64,000 nt of DNA from Ulota crispa. Lineage: Eukaryota; Streptophyta; Bryopsida; Orthotrichales; Orthotrichaceae. Position numbers and translations under genes: made by a program. Every line of letters begins with the position of its first letter. Position 1 is the stretch's first letter. Below the pieces are notes generated by a model that did no database searches, was not told the origin of the DNA, and saw only the letters and a list, made by a program, of their open reading frames with translations. The stretch is from NCBI GenBank assembly GCA_963920765.1, contig OY987247.1, positions 1,488,001-1,552,000 of the forward strand, given 5' to 3'. This document shows positions 33,720 to 46,919 of this stretch, piece after piece.

Positions 33720-34320
33720 AAACCACTTTTAAAAATTTCATTAGAGGAAAAATGCGCTCAAGAGAAGGCCCCTATGGGAAGTGGTTGGAGGGGTCAAAAG
33801 CATTTAAATATAATGTCCTTTTTCAAATAAAAAGAGACTAATTCCCTATACCTGCTTACAAGTACTTCATGAGAATAGTTTCTTTTTACAATATCATATG
33901 CTTTTTGTTTGATAAGTGTCCTTGTTTGATTGGGAATTCTAGTCCTAGTTTATTCTTTTGTCCCACTAAAAGTTCTTGTATGATACTTGTATAGGTACCT
34001 TACCTATGCTTCTCCTACCTAAATAAATAGGATGGTTTGTTAAGATTAGGAGACCTTTTCTTGAGCTCATTTTTCCTCTAATGGAATTTGCCTTAACTCT
34101 ACCAAATCTCATGTGAATTGAGAATACATTGATAACATATTGGCGAAAAATAACTGGTGAATTTGTAATGACTTCAGGAGCATTTAAACCATGATTTGAT
34201 GTTTTTTCCAAGGTTTTTTTTTTCTTCTTATACTTGTCCTTAGAATCATGTCAAATTTTAATAAATTTTGTCACTCTTTATATGTAATTAGTCTTCGATT
34301 TGGTATGGAATTGATTGATT
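33720..34320. other. AT-rich DNA without recognised feature
   Basis: Nothing supported on either strand. Confidence 0.4.
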
Positions 34321-34600
34321 GAGCCGGGTGGGAGTGAGGACTACGACTTTTTGTCCCCAAATCTAACTACCAAGAGTTTTCTACGAAGCCATCTGGAAAA
34401 GCCGGTTTTAATGAACCAGAATGAGGAAAAGCTGCCCCCACCAGACCTGTGGGGTTCCATTCCAAGCGCTGATTGTCAACGGTAGAAGCGCCTGGCATGG
34501 TGGGGGGCCATGGAATGGAAGACGTCCGACACACGCAACAATTCCGTCGCCCTCACCTTGATATGGAGCTTTTCTACAGCACCAACCGCTTGTGTTTCGC
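34320..34600 (+). promoter_or_regulatory. GC-richer candidate promoter region
   Basis: Abrupt rise in GC directly upstream of the candidate gene at 34600-36300. No TATA box or factor site that I can name with confidence. Confidence 0.25.
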
Positions 34601-35239
34601 GCTCTCACAGGGATAGTGCATTGCAGCAGTACTGGAGAATTGATCGAATCAAAGAGTGATTCCCATTTGCCAGTGAGGTTTCTTCATGATCTTAAATGTC
34701 TTTATAGGTTTGTTAGGTTTATAGAGGTGTGTAGAAAAACTATCACAAACACAGCGTTCGCAACAACGTTTCAGTCTATTCACTCAAAACTCCCAACATT
34801 ATTTTTCCTAGCTATGTTTGAAAGGGGCGTTTGATCATTTTTGCAGCGGTGAGTTTGGTGATCGCGTAATTGGCGGTGCATGTGAGTGTTGCCTGCAACG
34901 CTTCTTGAGTTTTCATGCCGAGTGCTGTTGGGTACGTACGTAGGCACATTCGGCAGTAAGATTGCAAACTGTGCTTTTCGTTACCATAGCTGCTGAATGG
35001 TCAGAGCTTGGAGCGGCTCTAGTGTGAATGACGGTTGCAATGTAATTTTACTGTTCTCTTGTTACTTGGGGTGTCAACTAGATGTTTGTGCATCTCTGAA
35101 GTATTTCAACCTGCAGAGAGGATTTTAGCGTGTTGCGAACTTGTGACTCCGGTTACGGCGAGAGGATAAACTTCATCTAAGGCTAGGTGGTGGTGGTGAA
35201 GTGGAACGACAACGGCCCTCTCCAGCCTGCCCAACACAG

Positions 35240-35582
35240 GTACTTGATGTGAGGCTATCGATTATGGGATTCCGTGTGTTAATGTTTTTGCTGGAACCTC
35301 ACCTTAGTTTGCTTGTAAGTAGCTCTGAAAAGTGAAAATGTGCGATTGAGAGTTCTGCCCGATGTTGAATTGTCTAAGCTGACTTGGGGGCTACTCTAGC
35401 AAGATCTGTTAGCTGCCGCACAAAAGCTCAAATTTTTCATACTGGCAGAACTTCATGACAGCTGTATTGTCCAACAGGGGTCTTGGAACTAAATTTTTTT
35501 ACCAGTGCTGGTATGAATAGCATTACGCAGGTAAATGTCACAATGGCGCCACTGTAATGAAGTTTGCTTATTGTTTACGCAG
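35240..35582 (+). other. Candidate 5' leader intron (343 nt)
   Basis: Donor CACAG|GTACTTG and acceptor TTGTTTACGCAG|GCTACC. It removes sequence just before the small ORF at 35621. Confidence 0.4.
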
Positions 35583-35620
35583 GCTACCTGAGAAATCTAA
35601 CGTCCTCCGGAAAGTTGGAG

Positions 35621-35776
35621 ATGGGCGATCCGACGAAAGACTCGGTCTTCAATGGTCGCAAGTATCGTCCCCCTCAGGTCGATAAGCCCGTGCCTACGGC
35701 GACGGATCAGGGTCCCGTCGCGGCCCCTCGACCGACCACTGGAGATGACGGCGCCGTTGTGACAACAGCAGCATGA
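35621..35776 (+). CDS. Small hydrophilic protein (51 aa), unrecognised
   Basis: Starts MGDPTKDSVFNGRKYRPP and is rich in Pro, Thr, Lys and Asp, so probably disordered. Codon third positions are mostly G or C, unlike the surrounding AT-rich DNA, which supports coding. The frame is also open upstream to 35564, but that Met would lie inside the candidate intron, so I choose 35621. A GGTAAC-rich stretch follows, then AT-rich sequence fit for a 3' end. I know no function; the mRNA could also be longer with this as one of several ORFs. Confidence 0.45.
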   Translation: MGDPTKDSVFNGRKYRPPQVDKPVPTATDQGPVAAPRPTTGDDGAVVTTAA

Positions 35777-36748
35777 GAACGGTAACGGTAACGGCGACGG
35801 CACTACGTCCCTTTCTATTCCAGGATTTTTCTTGCGTACCTGTCAAGGTAACGGGTAACCTCCCCAATACAGGTCTTATTGAGAAGGCTTTGAATCAGTT
35901 AAGACATTCAAATCATCAGGTTTAGCTAGATTTTTTCCGGCCTTTTGTAATCTCAATTGTAAGTCACGGACTGTTACCATCATTCAGAGATATTTGTTAG
36001 TAAACTTTATTTTCTTTATCTGAAGAGGTGCAGAGTGTTGGTTTCCCCTAGTGTGGCGATGCCTTTACTTTGGTGGTGCTTATTGCTTGGGTTTGTTATT
36101 TTAGGGTAGGTGTCCAGCAGTGCATGTGTCGCCTCTCCTCTGCGCTGGTTTTGGCTGGAGTGCTGTATTTTTCCTCCGCAATGAGGCATATTTCATTTCT
36201 GTCAATTTTTTAATGTCTGCAGATTGTCCCACTGTCACAAATAGACTTTCTATTGGAAGTACAGTAAACTTGGGGATTTCGATGCTTTTACAGATTTCTT
36301 CAAAATGACGGTGTAACGTGCGATGTATTAGAATAATGCAAAGTGCTTGAATGGTGTGTTTACTGTGCTATAAAAGGTATTTAAGAAAGAAGAACAATAC
36401 GTCTAAGACGAAGAATAACTGTACTGACGGTGTAGAGGGTATGTAACTAAGAATGTATATGCTTTCTAAGCTTATTGTATTCATTTGTTGACAATGTCTT
36501 TGCAAGTGATGAAGTATGAAAAATCTTCCAAAACTTAAACATGCTGATCGTAATTCCAAACTTTGTTCCAATTCATAGTTGAAAAAAATTGAATTTAATT
36601 CTGCAATAGATCATTTGTGTGTGGCACAGCTTTGATTTATGATCTTGGACGTGCACTCTTTGCACTGCTTATCTCCCTCAAATCTGAACCAAATCTGCTG
36701 CTTTACTGTGTGATCATGAAGCTGTGGAACACTAGGTTCACTGAACCT

Positions 36749-37156
36749 AGGGATTTGGACCCTCAAAGAGGCCCCTTCCCCCAATTTCATGGAAATTATG
36801 GGAACACTTTCCACATGAGCAATTTGTCAAAGGCCAAGTTGGCAATAGGGTGACCATGTCAGCATGTATTATTTTGTTAAAAAAATAATAAAAAATACAA
36901 AAAGAAAAATACAAAAAGAAAAATCAAAAAAGAAAATTAAAAAAAAATTCAAAAAAAAATTCAAAAACAAAATTCAAAAACAAAATTCAAAAAAAAAATT
37001 CAAAAAAAAATTCAAAAAAAAATTCAAAAAAATCTTATTTTTTCTCAAACTTTTTTATTTTATTTTTTAAATTAATTTTTTTGTTAACCAGCAGAGATTG
37101 GTTCTCAACATTGGGAACAAAAAATCTCACGACCCCTTTGGGGGTCCAAATCCCTT
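36749..37156. mobile_element. Foldback element with A-rich core
   Basis: AGGGATTTGGACCCTCAAAG on the left, CTTTGGGGGTCCAAATCCCT on the right. The core 36865-37030 is an A-rich array of AAAAATTC-like units that gives a spurious Lys-rich frame. Confidence 0.7.
36865..37075. repeat. A-rich degenerate repeat (AAAAATTCA units)
   Basis: Long strand-asymmetric A-rich tract, followed by T-rich sequence. Confidence 0.85.
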
Positions 37157-37561
37157 GTAATGCTTATAGCTTTGTTAAGGCGGATAATATCTTTACTAAA
37201 TTCCTGAAATTTTGAAATTATCATGGTTTCATTCCAAATTCTTGGCATAGATTTCGTTTATAATTTAAAAATCCATCAAAGTTGAAAGCTTGTTAGTTAT
37301 CGAAAACTAAATCAAAATGCTGAAAGTGAAAACTGTCTATTGACAACTTTCCAAAAGAAAATGCTTGAAAATTGCTTTGAAGATCTACAAATCAAATTTC
37401 AGAATTTAGTTGCAATTGCAGTTTTTAATCTTAAGTCACTGAGTTTCTTGCTAACGTCAATATTTCTGAGAAAGTGTATTTTACTCCTAAATAGTTGTGC
37501 AGTTGGATGTTAAAAAAAAAAAAAAAAGCAAGAATTAAAAAAAAGTGTGAACATTACTATT

Positions 37562-37835
37562 AACGCCATATTCATTAAATTGGGAAAACCAGATTCCCAA
37601 GTTGTACTTCATCTTAAATTCATTTTTTCTCCTTAAATCGTTGAAATGTCAGATTCAAAGGTATCAAATTTGGTCTGAGCCACTGAGGTTTTATCCCTCG
37701 CAAATTCCTCCTCTCATGTAAAGGTACGTATACCAAAAAAATGCTGCTAAAACCTAGAGCTTAGTTTAAGGTGATCACCTTAAACCTAGTTTATTCCTAA
37801 AATGGACGTTTCTTCCCAAATTAACAAATATGGCA
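37562..37835. mobile_element. MITE, CCATATT family copy 7
   Basis: AACGCCATATTCATTAAATT and mirror AAATTAACAAATATGGC; interior GGTATCAAATTTGGTCTGAG. Confidence 0.75.
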
Positions 37836-38097
37836 ACAGCTGCAAATAAGTAGTTTGAAATAATGTTAGGTTCAAATGGCTATTATGTAGACATACATTT
37901 AAGGACTAACCCTTATATGCCTAAATAGGCCATAAGAGTAAGCTTCAATATCTACATGAGCTAAAATTTATAACTATGAAATAGTTCACTAATTGAATAC
38001 AAGGAAGAGAGCAAGTGGTGCTTATTGTTGCACTTTTGAGTAGTAGAGAATCTTTTACACATTCAAAGATTTGTTAAAAATCAAGTAGTACTCATTT

Positions 38098-38394
38098 TAG
38101 GGAAAATTTTATGGATAACCCTAAAGTTTGTCATATTTGTATAAATACCCCTAGTTTTTCAGAAATTGCACAAATACCCTTGGATCATAATTTTCAAGTG
38201 TTTATTTTGTTGTGAATGTAATTTCCTTAGTGACCAATATCAAAACAACAAGTACCAAGAAACAAAAAAGAAGCAACATGAACACAAAGGGAAAAAGAAG
38301 TGACACCTAAAAATTATGGTCCAACGGTATTTGTGCAATTTCTGAAAAATCAAAGATATGGCAAACGTTAGGGGGATCCATAGAATTCTCCCTT
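38098..38394. mobile_element. Foldback MITE, TCAGAAATTGCACAAATACC arms
   Basis: TTCAGAAATTGCACAAATAC at 38160 mirrors GTATTTGTGCAATTTCTGAA at 38328; outer ends TTTTATGGATAACCC and GGGGGATCCATAGAA. Confidence 0.75.
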
Positions 38395-38599
38395 CAGTTT
38401 ATACTTCATTTTATACATTAGAAACTTAAGGATTAATGTCACTAGCATTGAAAATTAGAGAGCAAGTTCGAGAGAATCGCTTTTTGATTTCGTATTGAAA
38501 TAAAAATAAAATGTCCTGATGAGGCACCGCCGCAAATAGGTAGGTAATCATAACGAGTTGACCGAAGCAGCATGTGGGAATGTCTGCTTCCCTACCACG

Positions 38600-39740
38600 C
38601 AGCGTTAAAAAATTTGGCAAATTTGTGCCTAAATCTTACTTCAAATTGGCCCTGGCTAACGTTATCTTGAGAATTTTGGGTGAAAAAGTGGATGTAAGTG
38701 CCAACTCTCTACTTACACAAAAATCAGATTTGTGAATTCTTAGATGAAAGTGCACTGAATATTGCATTTAGGTTGCCTTGGTAAGGAGCTAGGTTGCCTT
38801 ACTTTAGTAAGTTACATCATGACTCATCACTTGGCCACTTGGAGACACATGCAACTCACTACATATTTGGATTTCACATGGTTTGTGACTTGGAAGTCAC
38901 TAGTTTATCTTTTAGTTGCTTCATTGTTGTTGATAGGCTATCTAAAAATGGTTTGTTGGAGTGATTTTTGATGAAAGATATTGTAGCAATAGTAAATATT
39001 TATGTAGTGTGAAATGTTGAGAAATTAGTGTGGGGCAACCTGAACGCTATATTTAGTGTAGCTCATATTAGTAAACTTTTGGATGAAAATGTACACTACA
39101 TTCATTCATTCCAATTATAGCCACATTTTCTTTATTTGCGTGTATTCTAGGGTGCCAATTGCTGTACCTCAGCTTTTAAATTCCTAGCAAATTTTTGCCT
39201 AAATCTAACCTCTATTTTGGACTAGCTACCGTAACACTAGAAAATTCATGTGAAAAAATGGATGAAATTGCTAGATCCTTCTCCAAGCAATCACAAGATT
39301 TGCCAAAAATTTGAATGAAAGCTACTAAAATTAGTATATTTTATAGATGAACATGCACAAGTCAATGATTCTATCCATTTTTGTCTAAACTTTTCTTGCT
39401 AGCTTGCATTGTTCAATGCCAGTTGCACAACCAACAAAAAAACAAAATTTAAAAGCCGCTCTACCCTAGCGTATTTCTTATTGACAAATTTTAGCCTAAA
39501 TCTTACCTCAAAATCCTTGTGGCTACCACTACACTAAGAAATTAGGCTCAAAAAGTGGATAATATAACCAGATGTCTTCTTAAGCAAACATACAATTTGC
39601 TAGCTTTTGGATGAAAGGAGCTTATATTAGTAAACTTTGTTGGTTGAACATGCATACATCATTCATTCTTTCTAATATTAGCCAAATTTTCCTTACCAAG
39701 GAGAAAGCGTGCAAGTTGCTCTACCTTAACAAAAATATTA
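38600..39740. repeat. Degenerate tandem repeat, about 280-bp units
   Basis: Three units starting near 38618, 39197 and 39487 with GCCTAAATCT[TA]AC, GTGGAT[GA] and GATGAAAG words in order. The first is interrupted by the MITE 38752-39060. A further fragment lies near 43090-43290. Confidence 0.6.
38752..39060. mobile_element. TA-flanked MITE, CAATATTGC family copy 2
   Basis: CACTGAATATTGCATTTAGG on the left, CTATATTTAGTG-TA on the right; long match to 53451-53744. The neighbouring tandem units show the uninterrupted GATGAAAG..CT site. Confidence 0.8.
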
Positions 39741-40446
39741 AAAAAAAAAATTGCTTTAGCTTACCTTGACAAAAACAAAAAGCAAAACACACTACCAAAG
39801 TGCGGGAAAAACCGGCTACTAGTCCATTGTTAGCTGATGGAATTGGGAAAAAAAGTAATTACATTTTGAAATTGCCGGCTAAAAAACTGGTTAGATTTTT
39901 CTAAAATATCTATAGTATATTATTATAGAAATTTAGAAAAATATCCGACACAGCCTGGAAGTAAACCGGTTGAATATGGAAAATGCCGGTTTTTAGCTGG
40001 TGAAGCCCAAAAAATTTCCCAAACATTGCACGCTGCTACTACGGTACAGAGTACAGACAAACTTTGCTGCAGATCCTCCTAAAATCGTGGGTACGACCAG
40101 ATTTTAAAAAATCTTACTTTGGAATTGACACGTCTGCAAAGACAGCAAATGTTTCTTTGTCTCTTCATTTGTCGACTGACATGTTCCCCACATTATGATT
40201 GATGGCAGGGAATGTTTTTGTTGTCTAACTATCGAATGCGCAACACGTTTCTCAGGTATTGGAGCCAATCCGGACTGGAGATCTTTTCTGATGCCGAGGC
40301 CAGGTTTTTTTTTTGTTTTTTCCAGGGTAGAGCGACTCGCACGGTCGCACCCAGGGTTTAATTTTTGATTTTGTGAGGGTAGAGCGATCATGACATTGTT
40401 AATCTTCACTGGGGTCCCTCTTGCTACCCAAATATGAGGATCCTCA

Positions 40447-40560
40447 CATAACATTCAGTAGCAGTAGTAAGGTGTATCTTCCCTTCAATAAAATGGTGTG
40501 AAATATTCCACACCAATCTTTAACTATAGGGACACTTGACTGAACTTGTCAGAGTGTCAG
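40447..40560. mobile_element. Fragment of ATAACATTCAGTAG MITE
   Basis: CATAACATTCAGTAGCAGTA and the following GGTGTGAAATATTCCACACC match the left part of 2219 and 19704. The right part is absent. Confidence 0.6.
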
Positions 40561-41436
40561 TGGTTGGGCCTGCCACGGAACTAGGCTGGGTTTATTACTT
40601 TACTGCACATACTGACGCTCAGTGTGGCCAGGTTCTGTGTCAAGCCTCAAACAAATAAATGGGCTCCGGCTGACGAGCTGACAGGCTGCTCAATTTCAGG
40701 ACCTTCGTAAGATTGTTGTGCTGGCAGCAATACCAAATTAGGTGAGGTAGGAGGCTTGAAATGCTACCCTTTAAGGGCTGATCTGCTTTTTCATGGTCAC
40801 CCCCAGACCAGAAGATTTAAGAGTAATTTTCAAACAAAGAGAAATGGATGCTAAATGTAACCCAATATTTTTTTATTTTTTGAGGCATTATTGAATTGTT
40901 GATGAATTTTCAAAGTTTTTTGTAGTAGGTACCTATTTAAAATTCTAGATTTCTCTTAAACCATCCCCCTGTAATGTATAAAGAGATTAGGTGAATCCAA
41001 GACTTGTGATTGACTCTTGTAATAAAAAACAACTTTTTTTTTAAAGACTAGGGAGGGTCCATTCAAAAACCACCTCATATTCATTCTTGGGTTACCTATG
41101 TGACTTGTTAACTGACAGAGTCGCTTTTCGAGTCTCCTACCTTACACTAGTTACCGGTACACAATTTCTGTACAACTTCTGTTGCAAGAACTGTGTCATG
41201 GATCTGGGATAATTCACACCAATGAGCGATTGAGCGGGGAGGTCCAAAAAAATAAATAGAAACTCAGGTGATTGAAATGTAAAAAAAGCCAGGTTGAAAA
41301 TTGAATCAGCCAGATTAAAATCAGCTGTTGAAATATTTAATTAGAGTATAGGTATATACGTAATATCTTCTGCATGCATTACAAAGACCGGTTGGAAGTG
41401 AAAAATGTAGGCTTTTTATGGCTGAAGCTTAATTCT
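40561..41436. other. Intergenic DNA, nothing recognised
   Basis: Mixed composition, no gene or repeat identified. Confidence 0.4.
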
Positions 41437-42094
41437 TTAACCCCACAACAACCCTGGAACTTCCAGAGCTTCTTGGAATTTGCTCTAATTTGAACCAAAA
41501 GCCAATAAGTTGTATCATTTCTTTTTAAGGTTGTTTTAAGTTGTGACCGTATAAAATCAATTTAGACATGTTAGAGATCACATTAGAAAAGAAAACACAA
41601 CAATATCTCTTATGGAGTGAAAAATCATAATGTTTGATCATGAGGGTGTTAAAACTATGAAAGTGATTTGATGTCTTACAATCTTCTTTTCACATGTCAA
41701 ATCTAAAAAGTTGGTCACCAAAAAAATATGAGGTTCAAGGGCCTAACATGCATAACTCCAATCAATTTATGACTTCTCAAAATCTACTTTACAATTTTTT
41801 TAAATGAATTTCTAATGTGATTTTTCCTCAAAGATCTAGTGTACTTGAGGCTCATTCCCAAGAGCCCTCAACACTACATAAAGTCAAAAATGCAATGGAC
41901 ACCCATGCACAAAATCTTGAATAGAAAAATTATAATCAATCATTTGCAAAACCAAATTGTTGAATGTAAAACTAAACTTCAAAAAGAAATTTTCAGAAAT
42001 ATAAACTACTAAAAAGAGTAATTTGGTAAATTTTTATTTTACTTTGAAAATTGGTCAAGGACACATTTTGTCCTCAAGGTTGTTTTGGGGTTAA
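41437..42094. mobile_element. TTAA-flanked MITE, family B copy 3
   Basis: TTAACCCCACAACAACCCTG and CAAGGTTGTTTTGGGGTTAA; interior colinear with 2558 and 58185. Confidence 0.85.
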
Positions 42095-44141
42095 AGACCA
42101 CACACATTTTCTCAAAGTCCATTAGAAATAAGGGTGGTGAACTTCAGATGTGGAGTTGAATCAAATTTGGAACCAATATGAATAATCCACCCGTACAAAC
42201 GCCAGGGAGAACATCTCGATTATTGTAAAGTCAAAAGCTTTCAACTAGATATGCACTTGAAGATGAGACATTATAATGATTGAGTAAGTCATCAGTGAAA
42301 AATCTGCAGTTTTCATGCTTCTATGGTTTTGGATGTTACTGCTTCATGTGAGCTTTGCTTGAGATGAGCCTTATATTTTTAGAAAGCATGCTTCCACACC
42401 TTTCCAATGAAACTAGTTTCACACTAAATGGATAAAAATAGCAATCATAGGGTGCAGCTAAGTAGATAAAAAGGGTCAAATATCCCACTTCAATTGCAAT
42501 TTAAAAATGGTTATATAATTTTTCTAATAAATGCCATGGGGAATTTAGTCAATAAAAACAATGAAGAATTGGCCTTACATATAGGGTGACAAACTTTGGA
42601 GATGAAATGACAAAACCATTTCAATAGATCTTCAAATACTACAATTATATTGGTACCATAGAGAGAAACTATATGAACGTATTTCTTAGGGAATTTGGAT
42701 TTTTTAAGGATTGTTCACTAAATTGAGGTATGAAATCCTTTAGGGATCTTTGAAATATTGTATTGTTGCATTGATTCATTTTTTACCAAAAATGGATACC
42801 TATTTTGAGACCATGCCATATAAACATCATTACTTGTTAACTTACATACCCAATTCCATTGTTATTTTTTTGGTTGGATGCAAGATTCTTGTACTCACTT
42901 GCATTTTTCAAGACTAATTTCCAAATTGTTGAGCGATTTTACTATATAGGCCAAAAACCACTCTCTTGGACCAAAACATGGTTCGGTGGTCTCTAAGGAA
43001 TTATGATCTCCCTAAACATTGGTTCACATTGTTCTAGGAAAATTATTTTGGATGATTTTTATTGGTAAAATCTCACCATTTTCACACTTGTTACTTAAAT
43101 ACCAAAAAGATAATAAGGTAAAAAATGGATGAAATTTGTTAAATCCCTCTCAAGAAAATCTGTGTCAAGATATGGATGAAATTCACTTGTATTACTTTTT
43201 ATTTATGAATGTGTACACATGGATGATGTTATCCATGTTTCTTTTACTTCCATGCATTTGAGGGTGCCTGTTGCTCTGCTAATAAAAAAGAAAAAATTTA
43301 CAATAATCCATTGTGTATCTCAAATACTAAAAAATTGTCAAGACCTGATTGGTCTAAGACTATGAACATTGAGATTTAGGGGCACGTCACTTAGGTAGTG
43401 GTCCAAATTTGACTTTAAGATCTGCTAAAAGGGTTCAGAAACATTGCTGAATGTGATAAAAGTACAATTTTAGAAGCGTAATAGAAATGTTTTTTTGTAG
43501 CTACAAAGCAATGGGTATAAACATTACAATGTATTTGACCTTATTTGTGGATATGGTTCCAAATCTTATAGGATTTTCACAGTCTAATTAGTTGAGAAGA
43601 ATGACTACTGGAACACATTGTTTTGTTTAGTGTTCCAAGTTTTAAAGATGCCTATATTGTAACAATTTTTAGAGCTTTTGGTGCCAAAATGATAAAAGTT
43701 TGTTCCAAGATTTGAGTTTTAAAATAAAAAAGTAAAAAAGCAATGGTTTTTTACATGAACATTCAAGCACAACTCTTATTATTATTTTTGCCCGCTTCAC
43801 AACCTAGCTAAGTTAGGACATGGTATTTGCACTTGGACTTGTAGATTTGAAAAATGCAATATAATGTGAATGGCCACTTCCCTCTTGCAAATCTGGGTGA
43901 ATATGAGATGATGTTCCCTCAATTTCTAAAAAATCCTAATTTCTGAATTTTGCCCTATTTCAGAATTCCTTCATTTCCAAGATTGTGCACAGAATACCCA
44001 ATAAAAGAAAGAAAAATAAGTCATTGACTTTTGAAAGTAATTCTTCATCTTTAACCCTTAAGGGCGCATTCAAACTTGAGGGGAAAATATCAAGGTTAAA
44101 ATTTCAAACATGGATTGTTTCTAGAGGGTGCAATATGCTTT
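42095..44141. other. AT-rich DNA, only a fragment of the 280-bp repeat
   Basis: A segment near 43090-43290 (AAAATGGATGAAATT, GAGGGTGCCTGTTGCTCTGC) resembles 39100-39470. Otherwise no feature. Confidence 0.4.
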
Positions 44142-44863
44142 TTAAACCCCTAAAGGACCATTGTCCGTTTGGGGGACTAATGGGATTTTGGGCATGTACA
44201 TATGGCTAAACTACTGTGCGTGATTTTTTGAAACTTTTATGGAAGATGGGGAATTCAAAGATCTACATGGGAATCTATTTTTTTCTTCAATTTGACATTT
44301 ATTGAAGAAGTTAAAAATGAATTTTTGGAAAAAGGTCCAAACAAGGCAGCCCAAAAAATTCTTAAAAATTACATTAAACATAAATAAAAATTATGAAATA
44401 GGTTCTTTAGACTTATATATAGGTGGGAAGCTTTGAATCATTCACTTTTCATTAATGAGATGAAAGCTATGAGATATTTTTGTTTGTTGGTAGGTGTAGT
44501 TTCTCTCAAAACCACACCTACCTGCAAACAAAAACTTCTCAAAGCTTTCATCTCATCAATGAAAATTGAATAATTTAAAGCTCCCAACCTATATATAAGT
44601 CTAATGAACCTATTTCATTTTTTAAATTTTTTTCAATGCAATTTTTAAGAATTTTTGGGTTGATCTAGACTTTTTTCCAGAAGTTTATTTTTAACTTCTT
44701 CAATAAATGTCATAATGAAGAAAAAATTAGATGCCCACATAGATATTTGAATTCTCCATCTTCCATAAAAGTTTCAAAAAATTGCGCAAAGTAGTTTAGC
44801 CATAGGTACATGCCCAAAATTCCATTTGTCTCCCAAAAGGGGGCTTGGTCCTTTAGGAGTTAA
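44142..44863. mobile_element. TTAA-flanked element, family A copy 4 (full palindrome)
   Basis: TTAAACCCCTAAAGGACCAT and TTGGTCCTTTAGGAGTTAA. Inverted similarity runs through almost the entire length, with a short loop near 44510. Confidence 0.85.
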
Positions 44864-45402
44864 TGCACTTACCAACTCCCCTCTCCTTGCTCTAAACCTA
44901 AACTTTGGCCATGAAAGTGATGTTCTTGAATATCAACTCAATTTCTGAAATGAAACTTACAAAGCCTAATATGAGTTCCAATCTAAAAGTTTGAAATTTT
45001 TTCAATCTTCATAAATTGTATTGCAATTTGAACTCAACCCCTTAATGTTGAGAAGGGCATTTTCTATCCTTTTTCTTTGAAAAAACATTATGTATATTGG
45101 AAAAAAGTTGTTTTTCATCTGTTTTTTTTTTCTAGAACTGGTCATAAACGCGTAGTTCATCATGGAAGGCAAAAAAATTTGATCAAATACACTCATATTT
45201 TTTAGATAACTCAAATTGTAAGAAGGCTCACAAACACGGCCTTAGGTCCCATATTGTATGTCTTGCAAATTTCATGAGGTTAGCAAGTACTATTGACTTT
45301 TGCAGTTTTTGAAAACAATGTTCTAATGCCCAAGCACTTTCCCCACCAATCAAAAAATTGTAAATATTATAGCTGGGCTAGTCACGGTGACCATCTTGAC
45401 GT

Positions 45403-46312
45403 TTAACCCCTAAAGGACCAAATCCCCTTTTTTAGCAACAAAGCGATTTTGGGCAGGTACTTGTGATTGGAGCTTTTCATTTTTTAGGCTAAAATTTTAA
45501 GAGAATGTGGGAATGAGATTTATCTACCATATGCACTAAATTTCATGACATTTGGAATTATGAGTAAAAAGGTATGGCCTAATAATTTGTTTTTTACATT
45601 TGTCGGGCAGCTTGGGCAGATTTTCAAAAATCACTATTTTCAAAAATATTTTTTTAAAATTGGTTTAGGAGACTTATGTGAATGTAGGAAGCTTTGAATC
45701 ATTATGTTTTGATCAATGAGATGAAAGTTATGAAGATTTTTTGTTTGCGGGCAGTTATAGATTCCCTACTCTAAAATAAACTTTGAAGTCCTTTATTTTA
45801 CTCAATTTTCAATATTTTGGAAAAAAACAAAACCCAAGGATGTAAATTGTTTATTACAACATTATGACCATTGGGATTGGCAATTTTCATTTCCATAATT
45901 AAACTCTTAACAATTTAGTGTTTTGAATCATTTTCTACTTCTTTTTACCTACTTATTTTTTCCCTATGTTATACAACTCCAAATGATTTGAAACTTTTTT
46001 GGCATGTACTTTACTTAGATGGAATAAGGAATTTAGAGAAGTACCACCCATATGTCCTTTATTCCTTAGGAATTTCACCTTTTCAAGTGTAGCTGCCCAA
46101 TTTTTTACAAGACGTTTTTGAATACTCAAACCATTCTATCTTCTAATCCACACAGTGAATTTTTTTTCCACATCTTCTAAAATTATTCTTCTACAAAATC
46201 TTACAGTCACATATGCATGAAAATGTTTTTACTTCAAATCTAGGTGATGCTCTTAAAATGGCAATTTTGGAGAGTTTTTGGTGAAAACTTTGCTTGGTTC
46301 TTTAGGGGTTAA
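45403..46312. mobile_element. TTAA-flanked element, family A copy 5
   Basis: TTAACCCCTAAAGGACCAAA and TTGGTTCTTTAGGGGTTAA; interior GGAAGCTTTGAATCATT is shared with 44142-44863. Confidence 0.85.
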
Positions 46313-46919
46313 GGGTTAAGAGTTATAACCAAGGGCTGTTAATTTTATGCTTATAATATGACATAAACATTTGATTATGCCGCAATGGTTCCTACAATAA
46401 CATACACTACGGTAAAGTTCTCAAGACTCTACAACTAAGTTTTACATTTGGTATGAATTTTCTTCAACCTTTTATAAAATGCAACAATATCTTCACAAAG
46501 CAATCCAGTTTTTTATGACAAGTGGAAAAACACATTATTTCATTTTTGAAAGTTAAAAGTACAAAACATCAAAACAAAATTCAGTTACAAAACAAACCAT
46601 ATATACATATTTAAGGTTTGAAGTTTGACCTCATGATCATAGACTACATTGTTTAAGGGTTACAGAGGAATGGGTGATATGTTTCAAAATATAAAAAGTG
46701 CCAACCCACAAAATCACACTACAGTAGTGCCTCTTTAAGATGAACCTTTATAAGAAAAAATGCTTACCTAAGATGAAAGAGACGACTAATCGTGGCAGTT
46801 GGGGAGCTACAAAAGATGTGTTTGGTTACAATGAATGCTTTCCTTACATGAAATGAATATGTTGTTTGGATACCTTCATCTTATTGAGGCACCATTGTAC
46901 TAAGATTCCTTAGTCAAAA
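46313..46919. other. AT-rich DNA without recognised feature
   Basis: Nothing supported. Confidence 0.4.

Noticed and set aside
36864..37070. 68-codon lysine-rich open frame
   Set aside because: It is the translation of an A-rich simple repeat inside a foldback element.
40104..40454. 116-codon minus-strand frame
   Set aside because: Runs through an A/T tract and a MITE edge with no recognisable content or splice sites.
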